Shown: piece after piece, positions 29,440 through 39,812 of the stretch
Position numbering within the stretch: position 1 is the stretch's first letter
How the letters are laid out: each line of letters starts with the position of its first letter
Notes under the pieces: model-generated
Told to the model about the DNA's origin: nothing
The model's database searches: none
The model's input: only the letters and a program-made list of their open reading frames with translations
Made by a program: the position numbers and the translations under genes
From: Lamellibrachia satsuma
Taxonomy: Eukaryota; Annelida; Polychaeta; Sabellida; Siboglinidae
Reading direction: 5' to 3'
DNA length: 64,000 nt
NCBI GenBank assembly: GCA_033239005.1
Contig: BSQZ01000060.1
Span: 2,957,501 to 3,021,500, forward strand

Positions 29440-29690
29440 GCTGGGTGTGGTGGCGCAGCGGTTCGAACGTCGGACTGTCGATCAAGCGAATCAGGTTTTG
29501 AATCCTATTGCTGTCGTTTCGACACTTTGGTAATTTCGTTCACCCCACGATGCCACAGTTCAGTCAGCTATATAATGAGTGCACGGCTGTGGACAGGTAT
29601 GTGAACGAATATACTTCGCGCAGTAATTGCAGCGTTGCTGAATGCTTCCCAGGTGAATGTTCTGCATACATACAAAGAACATCGCACGAA
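29440..29690 (+). mobile_element. tRNA-derived SINE
   Basis: TGGCGCAGCGG (about 29,451) matches an RNA polymerase III A box, and GGTTTTGAATCC (29,493-29,504) a degenerate B box at the usual spacing. The stretch is missing from the corresponding place downstream of gene 2, consistent with insertion. The 3' boundary is approximate. Confidence 0.65.
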
Positions 29691-29699
29691 GCAATTTAC

Positions 29700-30060
29700 T
29701 AAGAGCCAAAGAATGTAGTTGTGATCTATCCCAGCATGTCTGATCGAGGTACAGTTAACGAGTTGGCCGGTCGACAGAACCTCGATGACCTTTACTGTTT
29801 AGTATCTATGTAAACGCAGAATCCAATGACACTTCACATGCAGTGTTGTTTCAGTGGATGCGTCTACTCTCAAATGGCCGTGTATGTGTGTCAACGTCTG
29901 TTGATAAGTGTTATTGTTGTCATTTTTGCTTATTTTGGTTCAACTACTTGTAGCCTCTTCAAATTACATTCCTATATCAGGAACAATGTTTATTTCAAGG
30001 TCCTTCCACAATTTTGTTTCGTTCATTTCTCGAAAAATCGAACCTACCCAGCTAACAATT
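29700..30060. other. 3' flank of the duplicated unit (copy 1)
   Basis: 29,770-29,910 aligns with 36,925-37,080 downstream of gene 2 (shared words CGGTCGACA, AACGCAGAATC, CACTTCACAT). It marks how far the segmental duplication extends. No gene is seen. Confidence 0.6.
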
Positions 30061-30065
30061 TAACG

Positions 30066-30120
30066 TTCCCAGAACGTTCTTGAATGGTTGTGAAAATGCT
30101 AGGAGGGAACGTTCTGGGAA
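30066..30120. repeat. Short perfect inverted repeat (14-bp arms)
   Basis: TTCCCAGAACGTTC at 30,066-30,079 and its exact complement at 30,107-30,120 flank 27 bases. It may be the core of a miniature inverted-repeat element or an RNA hairpin. Confidence 0.7.
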
Positions 30121-30647
30121 TAAAAGTTCCTGGAGATTATACAGAGTCATGGATTGTAACAAAAGAAAACGAGAGAGTATAATAAAATACGCCACTGAAT
30201 AGTTGACACTCGTTCGAGACATACGGTCAATGCAAACAGACAAATGTTGACCCCAGAACGAGAAGGACGTGTGATGCAATAGACACAATGTACCATGCGG
30301 TGACATTTAATATTTTTTTTAACCATGTATATATATATATGTGTGATCGATCGAAATTAAAATCATTATATCGTTTTGATCTACTGTCCATGTGAAATAG
30401 AGAATTGATAAGTTTTAACAAAATCTATGGTCATCACTCACTTCAGTTATTTTTTCAGAGCAGATAGTTGACGTTCAAAACAATATTATAACGTTACAGG
30501 ACTTATACCAACGACAACTGTGATTAAATGCACAAATAAAAGTATTAATATTGTAAATGCGTTTGGTTTTATTATTGTTATAGAATTGTCATATGTATTG
30601 GCAGCTCAGAAAACTATGTAGCGTTTAGTTGTAACAATTTCTAGAGA
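30121..30647. other. No gene recognised
   Basis: AT-rich DNA; nothing recognised. Confidence 0.5.
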
Positions 30648-31029
30648 CAAGGAGGTTATGAGGAGATCAGATTGAAGTTTTTAAGATATTGAATGGGTAT
30701 GAAAATATTGATAGAAATATGTTTTTCTCACTCAAGAAGGATAGCAGAACTAGAGGACATGAGGTAAAATTAGTAAAGGATCAATGTAGATTGGACATCA
30801 GGAAGCACTCGTTCTCACAGAGGACAATAAATGAATGGAACAAATTGTCTACAGATTGTGTAACTGCTAGCAGCGTGAATATGTTTAAAAACAAGGTAGA
30901 CACATATCTCAGGAGGGCGGGTTATAAGTAGATGAACATTGTTGGACTCTCGATAAGCCAATGGCTTCCTTGTCCACTTGCCAACTGGGCCTTTGGCTTG
31001 GATGGCAACTCTTGTTAAACCCTTGTTAT
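30648..31029 (+). mobile_element. CR1-like retrotransposon, young short copy
   Basis: The last 80 codons (ending VDTYLRRAGYK) and the 3' UTR differ from 17,670-18,050 at only a few positions by eye. It is 5'-truncated, as expected from incomplete reverse transcription. Confidence 0.93.
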
Positions 31030-31189
31030 TTTGTATGAAGATCTACGGATTAGTTATATTTTCTCATATCAAGTGTACTTATGTGAGGTATTTTTCACAC
31101 ACTTTTGGAAATATTTAGGTAAATGTAAGCACATGCCAAGATATTGGACTGTTCAGATATAAATAATGTGTTGAACGGGTTAATCATGG
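31030..31189. other. No gene recognised
   Basis: AT-rich spacer between two non-LTR copies. Confidence 0.4.
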
Positions 31190-31479
31190 TGGCAGAACAA
31201 AGTGTACGTTAATGGTTAAAAAATATTGATAAGGGATTTGTAACGGGAGTAGTGTTCGCTGATCTCCGGAAGGCCTTCGATACCGTGGACACTGGTATTC
31301 TGCTGGTTAAATTTAAAGGATTTGGGGGTTACTGGCATAGAGCATCAGTGGATTTGGAGCTACCTCACTCGTAATTCACAGTCAGTTTCGGTGGATGGTC
31401 ATCTCTCCGATCCCTTGCCTGTCAATACAGGGGTGCACCAAAGGTCAATCTTGAGCCCTCTTTTGTTTCTGCTCTTCCT

Positions 31480-31612
31480 GAATGATCTACGCACTGTTAC
31501 TGAATGATCTACGCACTGCTACTGAATGATCTACCCACTGTTACTGAATGATCTACGCACTGTTACTGAATTATCTACGCACTGTTACTTAATGATCTAC
31601 CCACTGTTAATG
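31480..31612. repeat. 22-bp tandem repeat, 6 copies, inside the RT sequence
   Basis: AATGATCTACGCACTG recurs at 31,481, 31,503, 31,525, 31,547, 31,569 and 31,591. The unit derives from the codons for LNDLRTVT of the RT. Being 22 bases, it shifts the frame at each copy. Confidence 0.95.
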
Positions 31613-31897
31613 AATCTTGCCATATAAACATGCTTGCAGACGATACGGAAATTTACTTTGCTGCAAAACTTGAGTGTTCAGCTGAAATAGAATTCAACGT
31701 TAACAGTGCCAACAGTATTTTGATATTAACAGACTTAGTCTTAATGCACATATATACAAATTTATGCTAATTGACATCCAATAGTCCATTGCCAGGATGG
31801 CTGATGTTAGAATTCATTTCGATAATGAACCACTCAAACATGTATCAGTCGATCGCCAGTATTGTACGCTATAACCTTGGTATGTATATAGACTATT

Positions 31898-32017
31898 AAT
31901 ATCTCAGGAGGGCGGGTTATAAGTAGATGAACATTGTTGAACTCTCGATAAGCCAATGGCTTCCTTGTCCACTTGCCATCTGGGCCTTTGGCTTGGATGG
32001 CAAATCTTGTTAAATAA
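31898..32017 (+). mobile_element. 120-bp CR1-like 3' tail nested in the second L2/CR1-like element
   Basis: It starts at the codons for YLRRAGYK (ATCTCAGGAGGGCGGG) and includes the full family 3' UTR to CTTGTTAAAT. It splits the RT frame of the host element, so it is the younger insertion. Confidence 0.9.
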
Positions 32018-32356
32018 CATGATTCCTAAAATATCAGCCAATATAGGAATCCTAAGATGTCTTCGCAAAATATTACCAATTGGCACCATTAAGCGTTTGT
32101 ATAATGCAATAGTTCAACCCCACTTCGATTACGGAGAGGTAGTTTATCATTCAGCCTCAATAACAAGCAAAACCAGACTCCAGAAACTACAGTCTAGAGT
32201 TGCTAGACTCTTAGCTGGGTCTAGTCCTCGACAAAACAGAAACGCTGTGTTCAAAGAGCTAGGCTGGATGTCATTACAACAAAGAAGGGTTTTAATAAAA
32301 ACTGTTTTTTTATATTACTGTCAAACATACTTGCAAGCTTTACCATGTTCAAAACC

Positions 32357-32512
32357 TACGACAAGCTGTTAGACAAGCTGTTAGACAAGCTGTTAGACAA
32401 GCTGTTAGACCAGCTGTTAGACAAGCTGTTAGACCAGCTGTTAGACAAGCTGTTAGACAAGCTGTTAGACCAGCTGTTAGACAAGCTGTTAGACAAGCTG
32501 TTAGACAAGCCA
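32357..32512. repeat. 12-bp tandem repeat, about 13 copies
   Basis: AGACAAGCTGTT units with an AGACCAGCTGTT variant. The Leu-Leu-Asp-Lys frame is a repeat artefact at the 3' edge of the L2/CR1-like element. Confidence 0.96.
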
Positions 32513-32999
32513 GTCACTCACCGTAGTATATCTACTGGTCCCTTTTGTTGAGGTGTTTTACTGATGACACATCCCTCGTCGTGGTTCTGTTCCTCCTTAC
32601 ATGAGATTTGTGTCGGTACTTACGTATCAGTAGCCAACACTGACTGGGTTCATTTTATTGTGTGACTTAGTGCAATGTATTTGTCCGACAATTACAGTGT
32701 CTTTCAGTGTTGGGAAACCGATCCCAATTTCCGTCATTGCAAGTTGTAGAGGCCTAACTGTCGAAACTCAACGAATTTAATGCAAGCGTAATACAAAAAC
32801 GTATTTACAACTGCACAGTTGAAAGAGACTGTAACATTTAAGGTGCACCTGTAAAAAAAGTGCTACGGTAATATTGCAACTATTTCTTGTAGTTCGAATG
32901 GTTTTTAGCACGCACTCACAGTGGACAAAAATGGCACTGATGAGTGCAATCTCGTGGTACGGTACAGAGAGGGTGTCTCAAAAACACTTATAGTTGCTT
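32513..32999 (+). other. Duplicated upstream region of galaxin-like gene 2
   Basis: 32,660-32,900 aligns with 23,750-24,010 upstream of gene 1. No coding sequence is seen; it likely carries the proximal promoter. Confidence 0.6.
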
Positions 33000-33079
33000 T
33001 ATAAATGTTGGCGCGGTTCTGATGAGCTAGATTTTCTACTACACTCGTGCATGCAGTGAACATAGCAACTACTTCTCAT
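33000..33079 (+). promoter_or_regulatory. TATA-like box and 5' exon of galaxin-like gene 2
   Basis: TATAAAT at 33,000-33,006 is followed by an exon ending ACTACTTCTCAT with donor GTAAGT at 33,080, parallel to gene 1. The exon is probably untranslated. Confidence 0.6.
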
Positions 33080-33829
33080 GTAAGTACGCGTCTCTATTCA
33101 TCTTAACTTAAATTGAATTGAATTCATATCGCAACGTTGAAAATGTACTGCAAAATGGGTGCTTTATTGTCACCGATAAATTGCACATCAAATCATTCGT
33201 TTACATCTTAATTTATATATACGAACCTTTTCATGACTTTGTTCTTTCCAGGTTTGGTTTGAATTTAAGATAAAATGCAAGTGGAAGTTTTGGACATGAT
33301 TATTTATGTATACAATATACAATTCTCATCATCATGCATAATACTAACGTTGCATGATGATGCCTCTTTCGGTCATTGTTGCCCAGTGTGACTGGTCCAA
33401 ATATCCAGAGATAAATATCCGAAAATATATCTAACTGGAGTAGATCAGAATTGTATGCGTTTTGTTGATAAACCGTTGATAGAAATATGAATGCATAGGT
33501 GTCAACGCATTAATTTCACATATGAATGCGTGACTTAATTAAGGGTCCCTCCTCATTTCGTTTTTCCGCTAGTCTAAACATAATCAAACCTACAAACCAA
33601 CTGCAACATGCTATTCTGTTTGTGCAACTTTTATATGTAGTTTTTGAGAAATTAAAATAGACTATTTACGCCCTATATATTTGGACGTCAGCGAACCAGA
33701 TTTGTGATTGGCTAAATCAGTTGAGGGTGTAGTTGTAAGTCTACGATTCTGCTCTAAACGATGCGTCATTTTGTCAAGTGAAAGAGTGCGTCGTCAGGAC
33801 ATATATGTAATGGCTTTGTCCGGGTCCCG

Positions 33830-33920
33830 TTCCAACTTGATAAAAGTAGATAATGAGGTGTTAGTAATTCAGACTTCTGTTACTCCGACGTAAAGAGAAT
33901 AACATTTGTTTGTTTTGCAG
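33830..33920 (+). other. Conserved intronic block upstream of the signal-peptide exon (copy 2)
   Basis: It shares AAAAGTAGATAAT, GTAATTCAGACT and the acceptor tract with copies 1 and 3. Confidence 0.75.
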
Positions 33921-33924
33921 CCTG

Positions 33925-34711
33925 ATGATGTCGAACTACCTTGTTCAGGTAGTGTTGCTAGTACTAGTAGCGCAACCTTGCGGCGGCTGGCTATTCGATA
34001 ACAGAAGTAAGTATGATTGTATACACAGTTGTACAAAAACACATATGCTGGAAAGCACACCGACATCGGAACAGATATACATTTTTCGTAGCCGCCCGCC
34101 CGCCCGCCCGCCCGCCCGCCCGCCCGCCCGCCCGCCCGCCCGCCCGCCCGCCCGCCCGCCCGCCCGCCCGCCCGCCCGCCCGCCCGCCCGCCCGCCCGCC
34201 CGCCCGCCCGCCCGCCCGCCCGCCCGCCCGCCCGCGCGCGCGCCCGCCCGCCCGCCCGCCCGCCCGCCCGCCCGCCCGCCCGCCCGCCCGCCCGCCCGCC
34301 CGCCCGCCCGCCCGCCCGCCCGCCCGCCCGCCCGCCCGCCCGCCCGCCCGCCCGCCCGCCCGCCCGCCCGCCCGCCCGCCCGCCCGCCCGCACCATATAC
34401 AGCATACATGTGTACACAGGCGTACGCGTACACAGGACTCCCACGGAAATGCTTAGAACGCTGTTCTTGAATTTGTTTCAGAATGCAGCGGTCAAAGCTA
34501 CGACATAAGCACTCACTTATGCTGTCGCGGCCGATTACACGAACGGCCCAAGGAATGGGTCGTCTTTTGCTGCGCGGATCAATTGTACCGCCCTGCGACA
34601 CAGCACTGTTGCTATAAGGATCACGCGACTCAAGTCGTTGTCAAGGAACCCGGGCATCCTCGTGGGTTTACTTGTTCCAAGATTTGGGAAACGTCATCGA
34701 AGAGCAATTAA
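33925..34711 (+). CDS. Galaxin-like secreted cysteine-rich protein, copy 2 (103 aa, two coding exons)
   Basis: The coding exons are 33,925-34,006 and 34,482-34,711, phase 1, with donor GTAAGT and acceptor TTGAATTTGTTTCAG. The product is 103 residues: signal peptide (MMSNYLVQVVLLVLVAQPC) and a mature part with Cys29, Cys41-42, Cys57-58, Cys70-71 and Cys92. The words CSGQSYDISTHLCCRG and CCADQLYRPATQHCCYK match copy 1. Spacing differs only by one deleted residue before the last Cys. Both genes are open across both exons despite clear divergence, which suggests selection. Intron 2 is short (475 bp), about 300 bp of it (CCCG)n. A 1.66-kb transposon sits in the 3' UTR. The function is unknown; an extracellular structural or host-defence role is possible for galaxin-type proteins. 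Confidence 0.87.
34091..34391. repeat. (CCCG)n array, about 300 bp
   Basis: About 75 CCCG units with one GCGCGCGC interruption near 34,234. It occupies intron 2 of gene 2 at the position equivalent to the array in gene 1. Confidence 0.99.
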
Positions 34712-34935
34712 TTAACATAATTAGTCTTAATTTTAGTGTAATCAAAACACAGTCTAGTCTGAATTTAATTTTGTTTTAATATTTCAAGGTTAACCGCTTG
34801 CCCGAATAATCGTAGTTGTCACTAGTTCGAAGTTCCCGATCCAGACAAACTCTGCATATGTCGTACGTCTTAATATCGATGTAGTGCATGATGCATGCAT
34901 ATCGAATAGCGATACGCACAAATATATGCCCGGTG

Positions 34936-36599
34936 GCGTAATTTTTTTCCTATCAACGTTCCGGGCAATTAACATAAATGGGCGGAGATTTAACAAAGAT
35001 GACTGTGACGGATCATCACGTGATGTGCATTCCGCCGACTGTGACGCGTCATCACGTGGCGCGCATTCCTTTCGAAGATAGCGGGTTGTTGTGGTGCAAT
35101 CATAAATTTCAAAAACAACTGCAATATTTTATAAAGCATGTCATGTCTTAACTGAGAAGGCTCTATATGTCTTATACTGTTCATTGGCTCTTCCATACAT
35201 GACTTATTTTGTGGAAACACATATACACCCAATGTGTTACATGTTTTCTAGAATTGTATGAGGAGGCAAGCATTTGGATCATACAAATCCCATGTTCTAT
35301 TGGATGCATGCTCTGAAGTAGTTTGATTTAATTCATCTAAATACTGCTTAGTAATGTACAAGGCATATAATAACATGTTACTTGTTAACCTGCAGAAATT
35401 ATTTATACATTCTATAGCAATTCGCAAGACCAGATATGTAAATAAGTAAAACGAAGAAGGTACATTCGAACTGAAATTAAATCAATGTGTTTATGTAATT
35501 ATAGGGTTAAACTGTGGAATTCTCTTGAATGTGAACTTAACAGTTGTCGTAATATGCAGGTTTTCAACTACTTTATAAAGAAAATTGTATTCTTAATTAT
35601 ATTTTAAATTAACCGATACTATTCATTACGTGAACCGTTGTACTATGTGTTATGATTATATATACCAGTAAATACAAGTTTTAAGGGCAGCTAACATGAG
35701 CTTCAGATAAGCTCAACTTTGCTTCAACTTCAAACTAATTCAGCATACTTATTAGTTATAGTTTATGATTAACTACATTAGTCAGTAAGTAGTTGTATAC
35801 ATAGTGTGTTACAATATGCGTCATTTATCACTGTGAGTTGTTGAAAGGCAATGCACTCATAAGTTGTAGTACTTCAGCATTCTCCCTTTTCCAAAATAGT
35901 GTATTTCATTGTAAAGATTTGACAGTGTTGGAAGTAAAATTTGTAATTGTAAATTGTTTCTATCACAAGTGTGTAGTGCTGATGAATGTCATAGTTGTGT
36001 GTGTGTAAAGTATATGATTGAAGTAGTCAGGTAGTTGATTATTAACTGAGTTGTAATAAAAGTTTAGTTGCATTCATTGAACTATTCTTATGTGTGAATC
36101 ATATGTTATTTGCAACAATTGATAGTCAGTGCACACATGACACGTGTAACTGGTGTGTGCATATATAAAATTATATAACTGCACATTACGCACACACACG
36201 TTCGCTCGTTCGCTCGCTCGCTCGCGCCCACCCACACACCCCCATACCCACCCACACACACCCCCATACCCACCCACACACACCCATACCCACCCACACA
36301 CCCCCATACCCACCCACACCCACACCCAACCAGCTACCCCATTTTTATTGTAAACTTCTGACGAACATACAAACACGAACGCTTGTATATAGGCCTAGCT
36401 ATGCATGTAACATATCATTATTACAATTATGTAGGGAACACACGAACACACGTGCAATGTAGCAGACGATTATTATTTGTAGTTCTAGCTTAGCCCATAT
36501 TCTTCTGTTTAGGTCACTCGCGCTGTCGCTCATCCAGCATCGAGTAATCTCCGCCCATTAATGTTAATAGCCCGGAACGTTGATAGAAAAAAATTACGC
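34936..36599. mobile_element. Non-autonomous inverted-repeat DNA transposon with 9-bp target duplication
   Basis: The ends form inverted repeats of about 55 bp, starting GCGTAATTTTTTTC and continuing TATCAACGTTCCGGGC and AATGGGCGGAGATT, with few mismatches. They are flanked by TGCCCGGTG (34,927-34,935) and TGCCCGATG (36,600-36,608), a 9-bp direct repeat with one mismatch. The same region downstream of gene 1 (about 29,200) is uninterrupted, which confirms insertion. No transposase frame is present. The 9-bp duplication would suit a Mutator-like family; the assignment is tentative. It carries a C-rich microsatellite at 36,215-36,335. Confidence 0.82.
36195..36335. repeat. C-rich repeat (CTCG)n then CCCACACACCCCCATA units
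   Basis: CTCG units pass into 18- to 22-base units of CCCACC/CACCCCCATA. The frames here (including one apparent Trp/Gly-rich ORF on the - strand) are artefacts. Confidence 0.93.
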
Positions 36600-36751
36600 T
36601 GCCCGATGCCCACGCATTACTGCGAGCGAGCATGTGGCTGGGCCTAGCTCACTGTGTTGTTTCTGAAGGCGAACTCTGCGTTTGCATAATATTCTGTGTT
36701 AAGACATACTAAAATATATGACATATATGTACGATTAGCGCTTATGCGTGA

Positions 36752-36757
36752 AATAAA
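36752..36757 (+). promoter_or_regulatory. Ancestral polyadenylation signal of galaxin-like gene 2
   Basis: AATAAA in the same context as gene 1 (GCGTGAAATAAAACATGCGATTC-like). It now lies about 2.0 kb from the stop codon because of the transposon insertion. Confidence 0.55.
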
Positions 36758-37087
36758 ACATGCGATTCTACAAAGTCAAGTGGCCTGTGAAAAATAAGAC
36801 ACACCAACTTCTAAAAGTCTATACCCTGCAGGTTGTATGCTTAATACGCTGTATAAATATAAAGTGCATGGTACAAAACAATGTACTAACAATCCAAGGC
36901 ATAATTGTGATATATGATAAAGGTTGTCGGTCGACAAAACCTACATGTCCTTTACTTTTTGCGTACTTCAACGCAGAATCGAGTGGTACTTCACATAAAC
37001 TGTTGTTTTAGTAGATGTTTGCAAAAACGGTTGGCGCGTCTGCAGTCAAATGGTGTATAATATGTATCAACATCTGGTGATAACTGT

Positions 37088-37815
37088 TAACTTCTCCACC
37101 TCACTCTCTTCTGGGCTAGAGCTTTGGCCTCTTGTCAGGTGACCCCCACTTTATCAAGATCTTGTAGTGTGGAGCGTATCCAGTTGATTTTTGGCCTTCC
37201 TTGTCTTCTCTTTCCTTGTGGGTTATAGTCCAGTGCTTGTTTGGTTGTATTTGTTGGATCTTTTCTGAGTGTGTGGCCAATCCAGCTCCATTTTCTCCTC
37301 TTGATTGTAGTGCTTATTTCTTCCTGTTTGGTTTTCTTCCAGAGCTCTTTATTTGATTTGTTGTTAGGCCACCATACCTTAAGGATGTATCGGAGGCGAC
37401 TGTTGATGAAGACTTGGAGTTTGTTGTTGAGAGACTGAATAGTTTTCCACATTTCACAGCCATAGAGAAGAACTGGTTTAACGTTGGTGTTGAAAATGCG
37501 AATCTTAGTGTTTATGGATAGTTGGGAAGAGAGCCATACAGGGCGTAGGGTTCTGAAGACATGGCGAGCTTTATTGATGCGTAGCTCCACATCTTTGTCA
37601 GCTCCACCATTTGTACTGATGTTGCTCCCGGGGTAGATGAAGTCTTGTACTTCCTCAACAGTACCACTTTCTAGTGAGATGGGTTCGGAGGATCTGCTGT
37701 TGACTTTCATCACCTTCGTCTTTCCCACATTGATCTTAAGACCCAGTTGGCTGCTTTTTTCTTGAAGCCTTTCTGTTTTTTGTTGCATGTGTCTATGGAA
37801 GGAAGTATTAGGAAG
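37088..37815 (-). mobile_element. RTE-like retrotransposon, C-terminal fragment
   Basis: The - strand frame reads LGLKINVGKTKVMKVN, NTNVKPVLLYGCEMWKT, RRKWSWIGHTLRKDPTN and NPQGKRRQGRPKINW, a well-known RTE-type RT C-terminus. One codon near the end (after GVT, before QEAKALAQKRVRW) is TGA. Its 5' side fuses to a CR1-like fragment in the same orientation near 37,815. Confidence 0.88.
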
Positions 37816-38374
37816 TAAACCATATGGTATGTAATTAACCTTCTCTTGTTTATATTTCGAACCCTTTTTTAATAATGATATCATGTTTGCTTCTTTCCAT
37901 TCAAAAGGAACTACTCCTTCTTTTAATGACAAGTTGAACACTCTTGCAAGTGGTACACTAATTTTTTTCTACAGTTTGCATTTGTAGTGTGGGCCGAATT
38001 CCATCCACTCCAGATAATTTATTATCCTGCATTGCCTTTATTTTCTTAGCTGCCATTTCTGATGTTACAATGAAGTGCCCTAAATAGTCTGGGAAACACT
38101 GAACTGAACTATCCATTTATGTCTTCCCCCATTAAAAATCCTTGTGATATTATATTTCCAGCACTGTCTTCTAGTGGTCCAACCTTGTCTGGTACGTTTT
38201 GTTTACTCCTGACATACGCATAAAAACTCTTGCTGTTATTGTTTATTTTACATGCTAATTTTTGCTCATACTTTCGTTTAGATTTGTTTAATTTCAGTCG
38301 TAACTGCATTAAATGCCTCTTTGTAATTTGTCTTTATCCTGTCTGGTGCGCCTACAAACCCTCCACACAGTTTG
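37816..38374 (-). mobile_element. CR1-like retrotransposon, linker and RT-fingers fragment
   Basis: It encodes SFYAYVRSKQNVPDK, AGNIISQGFLM and LKEGVVPFEWKEAN, homologous to 19,850-20,420 of the long copy. The palm and 3' end are absent; the RTE-like piece replaces them. Confidence 0.87.
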
Positions 38375-38594
38375 CTGTAAGCTATAAGTGCTTGAATAAT
38401 GCTACTTTCTCCCACCCGTCACTTATTTAAGCAATGCTGCTTGTGGCATTGGACGATGGCGATATATAAGCGTCATATGCACCATTAATTTCTAAAATCG
38501 AAAAAAAAATCGCAACATTGACAAATACCCATAACTCAGACACGCATATGTTTGTGTTAAATTAATAGAAACAGAAATGTGTCCAGATATATGT

Positions 38595-38682
38595 TCCAAC
38601 CTGGTAAAAGTAGATAATTAGAAAACGGTAATTCAGACTATTTGTTACTCTGGTATAAAGATAATAACATGTTTGTTTGCAG
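38595..38682 (+). other. Conserved intronic block upstream of the signal-peptide exon (copy 3)
   Basis: It shares AAAAGTAGATAAT and GTAATTCAGACTATTTGTTAC with copies 1 and 2 and keeps an intact acceptor tract. Confidence 0.75.
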
Positions 38683-38931
38683 TGTGACCAAGTCGAAGTG
38701 CCTTATTCTGCTAGTGTTGTTAGCACTAGTAGCGCAACCTTGCGGGGCCTCGGTGTTTATCACCAGACTTATGTATGATTGGATACACAGTTGTATATAT
38801 AAACATATTCAAAACATATCAGAAACATTCCATGCGTATGTATGCTTTATGCATACGCACATAGACCCACATGAATCAATGCCGGCATAACTGCATATAT
38901 ACACACGTCTACATACTAATGCCCACCCACC

Positions 38932-39028
38932 CACCCACCCACCCACCCACCCACCCACCCACCCACCCACCCACCCACCCACCCACCCACCCACCCACCC
39001 ACCCACCCACCCACCCACCCACCCACCA
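38932..39028. repeat. (CCCA)n array, about 97 bp
   Basis: Pure CCCA units in intron 2 of copy 3, at the place where copies 1 and 2 have (CCCG)n. The Pro-Thr-His and Gly-Trp-Val frames are artefacts. Confidence 0.99.
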
Positions 39029-39274
39029 CCAAAACCAAACTTTATATTTCTAATACACGATTGTTTACTTACTCAACATGTTTTGGAACCAAGTGTGCAT
39101 GTTTTAGATATAGTTTTGCCTCCTCAAAATGGGTTAGTTAACAATGTAAAAGTACACGAATATTTGGGTGTCCATAAACATATGCATTTTAATATAAAAG
39201 TAAAATCAGTCAGTAAATATTAGAAGCACCGGAAGTCAAACTTCCATATGGGAAAATACAACTGTATGGAGTTT

Positions 39275-39575
39275 TATTAGCCATATTCTTCGGTTTGAGA
39301 ATACAAATGACTGCTGTATAGTGATGAATTGGACACATGTGGGAAAGAGATCGATCAGAAGACCAAAAGAGACGTGGCGGCGAATGGTGGAAAAAGAGCG
39401 AGATGCGTTTGGGTGGAAATCATGGGCAGAGGCGGCACAGAGGGCGGCCGACAGAGGCGGCACAAAGGGCGGCCGACAGAGGCGGCACAGAGGGCGGCCG
39501 ACAGGGCGGAATGGCGGACTCTTGTACTTTCCCTATGCGACACATGGCGCCCACGGGATCCTACTACTACAACTG
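39275..39575 (+). mobile_element. RTE-like 3' fragment with an expanded 25-bp repeat
   Basis: Frames read GKRSIRRPKETWRRMVEKE and, after the repeat, EWRTLVLSLCDTW, the usual C-terminus of an RTE-type RT. Between them GAGGCGGCACAGAGGGCGGC-type units of 25 bp repeat about three times (39,429-39,510), shifting the frame. Confidence 0.82.
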
Positions 39576-39812
39576 TTTAACTTTTCTTGAATTTGTTTCA
39601 GAATGCGGCAGTAAACTGTACGACCTAGACAGACAAATCATCGTAGCTGATTACATGAACGTCCCAAGAAAAGGGACGTCTCCTGCTGTATGGATCAATT
39701 ATACCGCACGGCAACAAAGCTTTGTTGTCATAAGGTTATTGGGATGTTCAAGTAATTGTCAAGGAGCCCGGGGATCCTCGTTGGTTTACTTGTTCGAAGA
39801 TCAGTTAATCTT

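Larger units (their letters stand above)
31190..32345 (+). mobile_element. Second L2/CR1-like element (different family), interrupted and decayed
   Basis: It encodes RT motifs VFADLRKAFDTVDTGILLVK, FLLFLNDLRTVTE and LADDTEIYF (about 31,630). After the nested insertion the C-terminal words LYNAIVQPHFDYGEVVYHS and LQSRVARLLAGS follow. It has several stops and a tandem expansion at 31,480. It differs clearly from the CR1-like family at 16.9 kb. Confidence 0.85.
38683..39812 (+). pseudogene. Galaxin-like gene, copy 3 (pseudogene)
   Basis: Exon 2 remnant 38,683-38,768 still encodes a signal-peptide-like stretch (KCLILLVLLALVAQPCG). The first ATG has become GTG, the second ATG is AAG, and the donor (AGAAGTAAGT in copies 1 and 2) is now AGACTTATGT. 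Exon 3 remnant starts at 39,602 behind an intact acceptor. It has a one-base deletion and a TGA where copies 1 and 2 have Arg (between CCRG and LHERP), plus a second frameshift before the last Cys. An RTE-like fragment and (CCCA)n lie in the intron. I found no 5' exon. It is clearly non-functional as a copy of this protein. Confidence 0.9.

Noticed and set aside
36074..36376. Trp-Gly-Val rich frame on the - strand
   Set aside because: Translation of the C-rich microsatellite inside the 9-bp-TSD element.
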